DNA of 64,000 nt from Gillisia sp. Hel_I_86 (GTDB lineage Bacteria; Bacteroidota; Bacteroidia; Flavobacteriales; Flavobacteriaceae). Under the pieces are notes generated by a model, which worked only from the letters and a program-made list of their open reading frames with translations, had not been told where the DNA came from and made no database searches. Location: NCBI RefSeq assembly GCF_007827275.1, contig NZ_VISE01000001.1, positions 2,108,001-2,172,000 on the forward strand, read 5' to 3'. Each line of letters starts with the position of its first letter. Within the stretch, counting starts at the first letter, position 1. This document shows, one piece after another, positions 34,566-43,444 of this stretch. Both the position numbers and the translations under genes were made by a program.

Positions 34566-37500
34566 TTGAGGAATAATTACTTGAAACTGCAATTAACATC
34601 CCTGGTTGGGATTTTTTGGTTATTTGCTTCTTCTCCTAGTTTATATGCACAAGATGCTCCTGTGCCTCAAGATTCTACCCGTACCGGTTATGCAACCGGC
34701 ACTTTGTCTTTGCCCAATCCTGGAAGCATTGTGGCGGGATATGAATATGACCCCATTCTCAACAGGTATATTTATACTGAAAAATTGGGGACTTATAATT
34801 TGTCCATTCCCTTGATTCTTACACCAGACGAATATCAGCAATTGGTTATTCAGGAAGAGATTCGTAACTATTTCAAGGAAAAAAACAATGCTATTTCTGA
34901 AAATAGGGAAGGAGATCCTGAAGCCCAGCAAGACCTCTTGCCTAGTTATTATGTGAATTCCGGTTTTTTTGAAAGTGTTTTTGGAGGAAAGGAAATAGAA
35001 GTAGTGCCCCAAGGTAGTGTGGCCATGGATCTTGGGCTGCTTTATACAAAACAGGACAATCCTTCCTTCTCCCCTAGAAACAGAAGTAATCTCACATTCG
35101 ATTTCGATCAAAGGATCCAGCTTAGTTTACTGGGAAATGTGGGAACAAAATTAAAGGTGCTCGCAAATTATGATACCGAATCTACCTTCGATTTCCAGAA
35201 CCAGTTGAAGTTGGAATATACGCCCAATGAAGACGATATCATTCAAAAAATAGAAATTGGAAATGTGAATATGCCGCTAAATAGTGCCCTTATCCAGGGA
35301 GCACAAAGTTTATTTGGGTTTAAAACAGAATTGCAATTCGGTAAAACCAGGGTTACAGGCGTTTTTTCTGAACAAAAATCAGAGCGGAGGACCGTAAATG
35401 TTGAAGGTGGGGCTACGGTAGAGGAGTTCGAGAAGTTTGCAATAGATTACGATCAGGACCGGCACTTTTTCTTGGCACATTACTTTAGGGATACGTACAA
35501 TCAATCCCTTCAGAATTATCCATTTATCAATAGCAATATTCAAATTCAGCGAATTCAGGTTTGGGTCACCAACCGCACCAATAATATCCAGAATTTAAAC
35601 GATACCCGAAACATTGTCGCCATCCAAGACCTGGGGGAAACCAACATTCCTGGAAATATTGGCTTAAACAATCCTCCAGCAGGATTTTTTAATAGTCCAG
35701 CGGGAGCATTTCCAAATAATTCCAACAACGATTTTAACCCGTTTGGGATAACCGGGCCTGAAGAATCAATTTTAACTCCTGCAATTAGGGACATTTCCAC
35801 CGTTCAAAGTGGTTTTGGGGGAGTGGTGGTTTCCGAAGGGCGGGATTATGCTAAACTAGAAAATGCCAGACAATTAAAACCAAATGAATTTACCTTCGAT
35901 CAACGGCTCGGGTATATAAGCCTTAATCAAAGATTGAGCAATGATGAGGTTTTGGGGGTTGCATTTCAATATACGGTGAACGGACAAGTGTACCAAGTAG
36001 GGGAATTTGCCAATGATGGAGTAGATGCAAACACTCAAGCAAGTATTGATGGCGCTAGGATCAATCAGAATTTGGTGGTAAAATTATTGAAGAGCACCGT
36101 TACCAATGTAAGCGAACCAATTTGGGATCTTATGATGAAGAACATCTATGCTTTAGGTGCCTTTCAATTAGAGGAAGACGATTTTAGATTGAATATTTTA
36201 TACACAGATCCACAGCCGCAAAATTATTTGTCTCCAGCTCCTGGATCTGGTGTGCCATTGCCCGAAGATGTTGCTGAAACCACCTTGTTGCGCGTGTTCA
36301 ATCTCGATAAACTAAACACGAACAACGATCCTATAAGTGGAGGAGATGGTTTTTTTGATTATGTGCCGGGAATTACAATAAACACAAGAAATGGACTGGT
36401 AATTTTCACTACGGTAGAACCTTTTGGGGAATATTTGTTTGATAAATTGGACAACACGCCTAATGGTGGAGGAGAAGATTATAATTTGCCACAAACCTAC
36501 AATGACAATCAGCGGGAATATGTGTTTAGATCTTTATACCGAACCACAAAGATCCAGGCAGAGCAAGAAGATGCCGACAAAAATAAATTTCAGTTAAAAG
36601 GAAGGTACAAATCTTCACAGGTAGATGGGATTCCGGTTGGTTTTAATTTGCCCCAAGGTTCTGTTACCGTTACCGCGGGAGGGAGAGTGTTGCAGGAAGG
36701 TGTGGATTATGTAGTTAATTATCCGTTAGGGAGGGTGCAAATAATAGATGATGCCTTGTTGGCTTCCAATATCCCGATCCAAGTTTCTACAGAAAACAAT
36801 GCCTTGTTCGGGCAGCAATCCAAGAGGTTTACAGGAATTAATATCGAACACCAGTTCAATGAAAAATTATTGGTAGGGGGAACCTTTTTGAATTTAAAAG
36901 AACGACCGCTTACGCAAAAGGCCAATTATAGTTACGAGCCTGTAAGCAATACCATATATGGCTTAAACGCTACCTACAGCACAGAAGTGCCATTTTTGAC
37001 CAGACTCGTGAATAAACTACCGAATATCGATACCGATGTTCCTTCCAATTTCTCAATTAGGGGAGAGTTTGCCTATCTACAACCGGGAGCACCAAAGGTA
37101 AATGATTTCGACCAAAAAGCAACGACCTATATAGACGATTTTGAAGCTTCCCAGACTGCTATCTCCATCAATAATCCGCTAAGCTGGGAACTTTCCAGTG
37201 TGCCTTTGGATTTTGGGGGGGAGTTAAGCAATGGGGATCTGGCTTCAGGATATAAAAGGGCATATTTGTCATGGTATACCATAGACCCAATTTTTTATAG
37301 CAGCAGAAGGCCAAGTGGAATTACCGATGCCGATCTCTCGAATTTCGCTACAAGACGCGTTTTTTTAAATGAGATATTTCCCAATACCGATGTAATTCAA
37401 GGGCAACCACAGGTTGTCTATACGATGGACCTTACTTATTCGCCTGCCAGTAGGGGCCCTTATAATTTTAACCCAGCAGCTTCGGGGGGAAATACCTTAA

Positions 37501-40500
37501 ACAATCCTAAAGAGAATTTCGCAGGAATTACCAGGGCAATTACTTCTACAAATTTTGAACAAACCAATGTGGAATTTATAGAATTCTGGATGATGGATCC
37601 CTTCATTTATTCTGAAAATGCTGGAAACACTGGGGGAACTATCAGTTTTAACCTGGGCAATATTTCTGAAGATGTCCTTAAAGATGGGAGAAAACAATAT
37701 GAAAATGGATTGCCACAGGATGCTGGTGTTCAAAATACGGTAAGCACTGTATTTGCAAAAGTACCGGCAGATCAATCCCTGATATATGCTTTTGATACCG
37801 AAGGTCAGGAACGAATTAACCAAGATGTAGGTTTTGATGGGTTGGGAGATGCCGAGGAGGCAGTGAAGTTTTCAGCATTTGGAAACCTTCCAGATCCCGC
37901 TGCAGATAATTATGAGTATTTTCTGAATAGGACAGGAAGCATCGTAGATCGTTATAGGAATTATAATGGTACACAAGGGAATTCCCCAACAGAATTAACA
38001 GACACTAACAGGGGAAATACCACCTTGCCAACCACCGAAGACCTCAACAGGGATAATACCATGAATACCATTAACAGCTATTTTCAGTACGATGTGAAGA
38101 TCTTTCCTGGAATGAATGCTACCAATAGCCCATATATAACCGATGTTAGGGAACTGGATGCCCCGCTTCCCAATGGGCAAGATCTGCCGGTAAGATGGAT
38201 TCAATTTAAGGTGCCAATTTTTGAGCCAACAGAAACCAAAGGAGGGATTGCCGATTTTAGATCTATTAGGTTTATGCGACTATTTCTAACAGACTTTCAG
38301 CAGGAAACTGTTTTGAGATTTGGGACCATGGACCTGGTTCGTGGGGATTATAGAAGGTACAATCAAAGTTTAGATCCAGATACTCCTGGACAGCCAGTAG
38401 AAGAAGGAACTTTGTTCGAGGTTTCGGCAGTGAATATAGAAGAGAATGAAAATCGCGAACCGATTCCTTATGTATTGCCTCCAGGGGTAAACCGCGAGGA
38501 ATTATTCAATAACAACACCAATATCCGCCAGAACGAGCAATCGCTTTCCATTAGGACTTGCGATTTAGAACCTCAAGATGCCAGAGCAGTTTATAAGAAT
38601 TTCCAAGTGGATATGCGCCAGTATAAAAATTTGGAAATGTTCCTGCATGCTGAATCTTTTGTGAATGAGATCGCTTTAAAAGATGGGCAATTGATCGCTT
38701 TTATAAGGATAGGGACCGATTTTACAGATAACTATTATCAAATTGAAGTGCCATTAACGGCTACTTTGCCAGGAGCAACTTCTGCTGAAGAGATCTGGCC
38801 AGAAGCGAACAGGCTTTTGTTACAATTGGACTTGCTGCAACAGGTAAAAACAAAGGTTTTAGGGGATCCATCATTGATCTCAACAGAATTGAATTATTTT
38901 AATGAAGATCTAAACCTTGTGAATTCTAATGACCCCTATGAAGTGGGGCAACTTAGAATTGGGATCAAGGGAAATCCGAGTTTTGGAAATGTAAGGTTAT
39001 TGATGCTCGGGGTCAAGAACGGGAGCCCGGAGAATTCGGCATCGGGTATTTGCGGGGAAGTATGGTTCAATGAATTGCGATTGTCCGATTTGGATAACCA
39101 GGGAGGTTGGGCAGCTATTGTAAATATGGACACCAATATTGCCGATTTTGCAACAGTATCTGCTACAGGAAGAAAAAGCACTATTGGGTTTGGAGCTTTG
39201 GAAGAAGGGCCAAATCAAAGAAGCCGGGAAGATCTCCAGCAATATGATATGGTGACCAATATAAATGTGGGGCAATTATTACCGAAAAAATGGGGAGTTC
39301 AAATTCCATTTAATTACAGCAGGGGGGAAGAGTTGATTACTCCTCAATACGATCAGGAATTCTTGGATCTGGAACTTCAAACGAGGTTGGATGATATTGT
39401 AGATCCTACAGAGCGGGACCTAGTGAGGGAACAATCTGAATCTTATACAAAAAGACAAAGTATAAATGTCATTGGTTTGCGAAAAGAGCGGGTAGGAGAA
39501 AAGAAGCCGATGCCTTATGATATCGAAAACTTTGCATTTTCTGGTTCGTACAATCAGGTAGATCAACGTGATTTTGAAATTGAAGATGCATTGAGCCAAA
39601 ATGTAAGGGTAGGAGCCACCTATGATTATGGGTTCTTGCCATTAACCCTGGAACCGTTTAAAAACATAAAGGCTTTGGATAGCAGCGACTATTATTCCTT
39701 GGTGAAAGATTTCAACGTGAACCTCTTACCTACCAATATTTCGTGGGGATCGAATATCTTTAGGCAGTATAACGAACAAAAATTCAGGGAGTTATCTTTA
39801 AATGAAAATGATATAGGGATCCCAACCTTGTACCAACGAAACTTTATGTTCGATTGGCAATATCGGGTAAATTATAATTTAACGAAGTCGCTTCAGTTTA
39901 GTTTTAGTGCCACCAATAACAGGTTGGTAAGAAATTATTTTACCGAAGATAATTTTGTGGATAACAGTATCGGGGTATGGGACGACTTTTTTAATGTTGG
40001 GACTCCAAATCAGCATTTTCAATCGTTACAAGTAAATTATGAATTGCCGTTCGCTAAAATTCCGATCTTGGAATTCATTAAAACGACCTATTCCTATACG
40101 GGTGACTTTCAATGGCAGCGTGGGTCTCAGATCTTCGATCAATTAGAAGGTATCCCAGACTTGGGAAATTCGGTACAAAATTCAAGTATCCACCAGATCA
40201 ATGCCAATATGGATATGCAAGGTTTATATAAATATTTAAACCTACTGCCTAAAAAATCTACTGCCAACTCTATTAAAGCCCGGAGTGCCGGAGTTCCAAC
40301 ATCTCCCAATGAGACCAAGGAAGAACAAAAGGCAAAACAACCAAAATCTGATAAGGCTTACAACACGGTTTTGGGTTTGGTAACTGCTCTTAAAAGGGTG
40401 CAACTAACATATCGGGAAAATAAAGGGATCTTTCTGCCCGGGTACGCTCCCAGTATAGGATTTTTGGGAACGCTTAGGCCTACCACAGGTTTTACTTTGG

Positions 40501-41702
40501 GTGGTCAAGGTGATGTTAGGGGTATTGCGGCAAGAAATGGATGGTTAACATTGTACCAGGAATTCAATCAGCAGTACACTTCGGTGCAAAACAAGCAATT
40601 GGACATGCAAGCTTCTTTGAGCTTGATCCTGGACCTTACCATAGACCTGAATGCCAGCAGGATCTATTCAGAAACATATAATGAAAATTATAGGGTAAAT
40701 CCTGCCAGTTTGGAATATCAGTCTTTAAGTCCCTATACCTTCGGAAATTTCAACATTTCAACAGTTCTTATTAAGAGTGCGTTCGAAAAAAATGATCAGG
40801 AATCTTCTGAAACCTTTCAGAATTTTAGAAAAAATAGGCTGGAAATTGCACAACGCTTGGCATCAGAGAATGGAAGGGATCCTAATGAAGTAGATGCAGA
40901 TGGTTTTCCTATAGGTTATGGTAAAACCAATCAGGCTGTTTTGTTACCGGCATTTCTTGCCGCCTATACGGGGCAAAGTGCATCTTCAGTAAAATTAGGT
41001 GCTTTTAGAAATGTGCCAATACCTAACTGGGATATTAAATACACTGGCTTAATGCGACTGGACTGGTTTAAAAGGAATTTTAGTAGGTTCTCCCTAAGTC
41101 ATGGGTATCGGGCGGGATATACGATCAATCAATTTCAATCTAATTTAGATTACAACCCTAACAATCCCTTTGAATTCAATCAGACTAATAACTTTAAAAA
41201 TAAGTTGTTGTTTGCAAATATCAATTTAACAGAACTTTTTAGTCCGTTGTTGAGAATGGATATGGAGACCAAGGATGCCATTAGGATATTGGCTGAAATT
41301 AAAAAGGACAGGACCATGTCTTTGAGTTTCGATAACAATTTGCTTACAGAAGTAAAAGGGAACGAATATATCTTAGGTTTGGGATATAGGGTAAAAGATT
41401 TTAAGATTGTAACAAATCTTGGCGGAAAACAACGAGTGCTTAGTAGCGACCTTAATTTTAAAGCTGATGTTGCTTACCGAAAAAACATAAATATTATTAG
41501 GTACCTAGATCTAGATAATAGCCAAGTAATTGCCGGACAAGACCTGTGGGCCATAAATTTTGTGGCAGATTATGCAATTTCAAAAAATTTAACAGCCTTG
41601 GTGTATTACGATCATACCTTCTCCAAATATGCTATTTCTACTGCGTTCCCACAAACAACTATTCGTTCCGGGATCACCTTGAGATATAATTTTGGAAATT
41701 AA
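34566..41702 (+). CDS. sprA: Cell surface protein SprA, T9SS outer-membrane translocon
   Basis: SprA (Sov in Porphyromonas) is the very large outer-membrane barrel through which type IX substrates leave the cell. The 2378-aa protein has signal peptide LTSLVGIFWLFASSPSLYAQ. Family segments include QDLLPSYYVNSGFFESVFGG, RIQLSLLGNVGTKLKVLANYD (about 185-210), NFSIRGEFAYLQPGAPKV and VWFNELRLSDLDNQGGWA. The C-terminal strand is SGITLRYNFGN. The start is TTG at 34566; no ATG exists near enough to keep the signal. It lies 17 bp behind ruvA. The order sprA-gcvH-vanZ-tonB-remB matches, from memory, that of Flavobacterium johnsoniae. Confidence 0.97.
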   Translation: MRNNYLKLQLTSLVGIFWLFASSPSLYAQDAPVPQDSTRTGYATGTLSLPNPGSIVAGYEYDPILNRYIYTEKLGTYNLSIPLILTPDEYQQLVIQEEIRNYFKEKNNAISENREGDPEAQQDLLPSYYVNSGFFESVFGGKEIEVVPQGSVAMDLGLLYTKQDNPSFSPRNRSNLTFDFDQRIQLSLLGNVGTKLKVLANYDTESTFDFQNQLKLEYTPNEDDIIQKIEIGNVNMPLNSALIQGAQSLFGFKTELQFGKTRVTGVFSEQKSERRTVNVEGGATVEEFEKFAIDYDQDRHFFLAHYFRDTYNQSLQNYPFINSNIQIQRIQVWVTNRTNNIQNLNDTRNIVAIQDLGETNIPGNIGLNNPPAGFFNSPAGAFPNNSNNDFNPFGITGPEESILTPAIRDISTVQSGFGGVVVSEGRDYAKLENARQLKPNEFTFDQRLGYISLNQRLSNDEVLGVAFQYTVNGQVYQVGEFANDGVDANTQASIDGARINQNLVVKLLKSTVTNVSEPIWDLMMKNIYALGAFQLEEDDFRLNILYTDPQPQNYLSPAPGSGVPLPEDVAETTLLRVFNLDKLNTNNDPISGGDGFFDYVPGITINTRNGLVIFTTVEPFGEYLFDKLDNTPNGGGEDYNLPQTYNDNQREYVFRSLYRTTKIQAEQEDADKNKFQLKGRYKSSQVDGIPVGFNLPQGSVTVTAGGRVLQEGVDYVVNYPLGRVQIIDDALLASNIPIQVSTENNALFGQQSKRFTGINIEHQFNEKLLVGGTFLNLKERPLTQKANYSYEPVSNTIYGLNATYSTEVPFLTRLVNKLPNIDTDVPSNFSIRGEFAYLQPGAPKVNDFDQKATTYIDDFEASQTAISINNPLSWELSSVPLDFGGELSNGDLASGYKRAYLSWYTIDPIFYSSRRPSGITDADLSNFATRRVFLNEIFPNTDVIQGQPQVVYTMDLTYSPASRGPYNFNPAASGGNTLNNPKENFAGITRAITSTNFEQTNVEFIEFWMMDPFIYSENAGNTGGTISFNLGNISEDVLKDGRKQYENGLPQDAGVQNTVSTVFAKVPADQSLIYAFDTEGQERINQDVGFDGLGDAEEAVKFSAFGNLPDPAADNYEYFLNRTGSIVDRYRNYNGTQGNSPTELTDTNRGNTTLPTTEDLNRDNTMNTINSYFQYDVKIFPGMNATNSPYITDVRELDAPLPNGQDLPVRWIQFKVPIFEPTETKGGIADFRSIRFMRLFLTDFQQETVLRFGTMDLVRGDYRRYNQSLDPDTPGQPVEEGTLFEVSAVNIEENENREPIPYVLPPGVNREELFNNNTNIRQNEQSLSIRTCDLEPQDARAVYKNFQVDMRQYKNLEMFLHAESFVNEIALKDGQLIAFIRIGTDFTDNYYQIEVPLTATLPGATSAEEIWPEANRLLLQLDLLQQVKTKVLGDPSLISTELNYFNEDLNLVNSNDPYEVGQLRIGIKGNPSFGNVRLLMLGVKNGSPENSASGICGEVWFNELRLSDLDNQGGWAAIVNMDTNIADFATVSATGRKSTIGFGALEEGPNQRSREDLQQYDMVTNINVGQLLPKKWGVQIPFNYSRGEELITPQYDQEFLDLELQTRLDDIVDPTERDLVREQSESYTKRQSINVIGLRKERVGEKKPMPYDIENFAFSGSYNQVDQRDFEIEDALSQNVRVGATYDYGFLPLTLEPFKNIKALDSSDYYSLVKDFNVNLLPTNISWGSNIFRQYNEQKFRELSLNENDIGIPTLYQRNFMFDWQYRVNYNLTKSLQFSFSATNNRLVRNYFTEDNFVDNSIGVWDDFFNVGTPNQHFQSLQVNYELPFAKIPILEFIKTTYSYTGDFQWQRGSQIFDQLEGIPDLGNSVQNSSIHQINANMDMQGLYKYLNLLPKKSTANSIKARSAGVPTSPNETKEEQKAKQPKSDKAYNTVLGLVTALKRVQLTYRENKGIFLPGYAPSIGFLGTLRPTTGFTLGGQGDVRGIAARNGWLTLYQEFNQQYTSVQNKQLDMQASLSLILDLTIDLNASRIYSETYNENYRVNPASLEYQSLSPYTFGNFNISTVLIKSAFEKNDQESSETFQNFRKNRLEIAQRLASENGRDPNEVDADGFPIGYGKTNQAVLLPAFLAAYTGQSASSVKLGAFRNVPIPNWDIKYTGLMRLDWFKRNFSRFSLSHGYRAGYTINQFQSNLDYNPNNPFEFNQTNNFKNKLLFANINLTELFSPLLRMDMETKDAIRILAEIKKDRTMSLSFDNNLLTEVKGNEYILGLGYRVKDFKIVTNLGGKQRVLSSDLNFKADVAYRKNINIIRYLDLDNSQVIAGQDLWAINFVADYAISKNLTALVYYDHTFSKYAISTAFPQTTIRSGITLRYNFGN

Positions 41703-41712
41703 TTGATAGCTA

Positions 41713-41743
41713 TTTGACCAAACCGAAGAATAAATTAACTTTG
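41713..41743 (+). promoter_or_regulatory. gcvH promoter, TTTG-N19-TAACTTTG
   Basis: TTTG at 41713-41716 and TAACTTTG at 41736-41743 are separated by 19 bp, a full match to TTTG-N19-TAnnTTTG. The gcvH ATG lies 22 bp downstream. Confidence 0.75.
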
Positions 41744-41765
41744 TGCACCTAGAAAAAATATTTTT

Positions 41766-42146
41766 ATGAATATACCACAAGAATTAAAGTACACCAAAGA
41801 TCACGAATGGGTGAAAATCGATGGAAATATTGCCACCATTGGTGTTACAGATTTCGCTCAAGGAGAACTTGGTGATATAGTTTATGTAGAGGTGGAAACC
41901 GTTGGAGAGACAATGGAGCGAGAAGAAGTTTTTGGGACTGTCGAAGCCGTAAAGACTGTCTCTGACTTGTTATTGCCGCTTACAGGAGAGATCATTGAAT
42001 TTAATGAAAGCCTAGAAGACACTCCAGAAAAGGTAAATACAGATCCTTATGGAGAGGGATGGATGGTAAAGATCCAGATTGCAGATGAGGATGAAATCAC
42101 AGGTTTAATGAGTCCAGGAGAATATAAAGATCTTATTGGCGGCTAG
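41766..42146 (+). CDS. gcvH: Glycine cleavage system H protein
   Basis: The 126-aa lipoyl carrier shuttles the aminomethyl group between P, T and L proteins. The lipoylation site is K63 in GTVEAVKTVSD. The N-terminus YTKDHEWVKIDGNIATIGVTDFAQ and the end GEGWMVKIQIADEDEITGLMS are standard. The other glycine cleavage genes are not in the window. A strong promoter precedes it, so it can be expressed apart from sprA. The vanZ-like gene overlaps its end by 11 bp. Confidence 0.97.
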   Translation: MNIPQELKYTKDHEWVKIDGNIATIGVTDFAQGELGDIVYVEVETVGETMEREEVFGTVEAVKTVSDLLLPLTGEIIEFNESLEDTPEKVNTDPYGEGWMVKIQIADEDEITGLMSPGEYKDLIGG

Positions 42147-42540
42147 AATATTACTTGCAGTAGCGGTACTTTATACCATTTTAATTGCCTCTTTGTCCTT
42201 AGTGCAATTGGGGAAAATTTCAATTGGAAGTTTTAGCCCTACAGATAAAATGATGCATTTAGGTGCATATTTTGTTTTGGGCTTTGTATGGTTTTTTTAC
42301 TATTTGTTTAAAAAACGGGATGGCAGTATAAGGATAAAGGGCTTTGCTAATATAACTGGCTTAATTATACTTTTTGGTATGTTAATTGAGGTTTTACAAG
42401 GAGCCCTTACAGATTATCGCGACCCAGATTGGGCCGATATACTGGCAAATAGTATCGGAGTTTTATTGGCGTTGGGCATATGTCTAGGATTTTTAAAATC
42501 CTTTAAACGCTTAAAACATAAGATTAATTCATTTTTATGA
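42136..42540 (+). CDS. VanZ family membrane protein
   Basis: The 134-aa inner-membrane protein has about four hydrophobic helices (residues 3-25, 43-60, 73-88, 105-120). The VanZ-like motif is DKMMHLGAYFVLGFVWFF, and a conserved acidic segment EVLQGALTDYRDPDWADILANSIG sits between helices. The function is unknown for chromosomal members; teicoplanin-resistance VanZ is only a distant relative. The start is TTG at 42136, inside the gcvH stop region; no ATG allows the first helix. It probably shares the gcvH transcript. Confidence 0.85.
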   Translation: MAARILLAVAVLYTILIASLSLVQLGKISIGSFSPTDKMMHLGAYFVLGFVWFFYYLFKKRDGSIRIKGFANITGLIILFGMLIEVLQGALTDYRDPDWADILANSIGVLLALGICLGFLKSFKRLKHKINSFL

Positions 42541-42584
42541 AAAAAAATTTTACTTTAGCAACCCTTATTAATTAGTATCGAATT

Positions 42585-43307
42585 ATGAAACCCAAGAAAA
42601 ATCCGAAAGCCGATTTAACGAAGCGTAGCGTTCTCTTTCTTCAGTTAGGACTTATTTTAGTCCTATTTATTGCATGGCAAGCTATAGAATGGAAAACATA
42701 CGACAAAGATAATATAGATCTAGGTCAATTGAACCTAGGTGATCTAGATGATGAAGAAATTCCAATCACGGAAATTCTGAACACACCACCACCACCACCG
42801 CCTCCACCACCAGCACCAGAAATTATAGAGGTTGTGGAAGATGAAGAAGAAGTAGAGGAAGATGTAATTGAATCTACAGAAACCAACCAAGATGAGATCG
42901 TTGAGGTAAAAGAGGTTATTGAAGCACCGGTTGAAGAAGTAATCGCAGATGTTCCATTCGCGGTCATTGAAAATGTGCCAATTTTCCCAGGGTGTGAAAA
43001 CCTAAGCAATAACGCCCAACGCAAGAAATGTATGAGTGAGAAAGTACAAGAATTTGTGCAAAGAAAATTTAATACAGATCTAGGTAGCCAGTTAGGGTTG
43101 AGTGGGGTTAATCGTGTGATCGTTCAATTTAAAATAGACAAGAACGGTAACATTACAGATGTTCGTTCTCGTGCACCACACCCAAGATTGGAGCAAGAAG
43201 CAGCAAGAGTTATAAACTCACTTCCAAAAATGCAGCCAGGTAGACAGAGAGGTAAGGCGGTAGGGGTTATGTACTCTTTACCAATTGTGTTCCAAGTACA
43301 GGATTAA
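42585..43307 (+). CDS. Energy transducer TonB
   Basis: The 240-aa protein is anchored by one N-terminal helix (RSVLFLQLGLILVLFIAWQA, residues 15-34). A nine-proline run (about residue 68-76) and a highly acidic linker (about 80-115) follow. A C-terminal TonB domain (about 155-238) holds NRVIVQFKIDKNGNITDVR and PKMQPGRQRGKAVGVMYSLP. TonB couples inner-membrane proton force to outer-membrane transporters such as SusC. The domain begins FPGCENL...CMSEKV, a cysteine pair that also occurs at the N-terminus of the next gene. A terminator follows 20 bp after the stop. Confidence 0.92.
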   Translation: MKPKKNPKADLTKRSVLFLQLGLILVLFIAWQAIEWKTYDKDNIDLGQLNLGDLDDEEIPITEILNTPPPPPPPPPAPEIIEVVEDEEEVEEDVIESTETNQDEIVEVKEVIEAPVEEVIADVPFAVIENVPIFPGCENLSNNAQRKKCMSEKVQEFVQRKFNTDLGSQLGLSGVNRVIVQFKIDKNGNITDVRSRAPHPRLEQEAARVINSLPKMQPGRQRGKAVGVMYSLPIVFQVQD

Positions 43308-43327
43308 TACAATTTATAATTTATATA

Positions 43328-43360
43328 AAATTCCCAAATTGCTTAGCGGTTTGGGAATTT
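43328..43360 (+). terminator. Terminator of gcvH-vanZ-tonB
   Basis: Stem AAATTCCCAAA (43328-43338) / TTTGGGAATTT (43350-43360), perfect over 11 bp, loop of 11. The run after it is TTTCTTGTT. Confidence 0.85.
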
Positions 43361-43444
43361 CTTGTTCATGGGCTTTTCCTCATTCAAGAATAAAAATTTT
43401 GGTATCTTTCGGCTGTTTCACGCTTTAATATCTGTGCTCCTTTT

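Noticed and set aside
37497-37823. Long minus-strand open frames inside sprA
   Set aside because: Shadows of a very long coding sequence; no initiation context and no domain.
42725-43024. A minus-strand open frame of 99 codons opposite tonB
   Set aside because: It is the reading of the proline and acidic runs of TonB on the other strand (serine/threonine/glycine-rich), a shadow.
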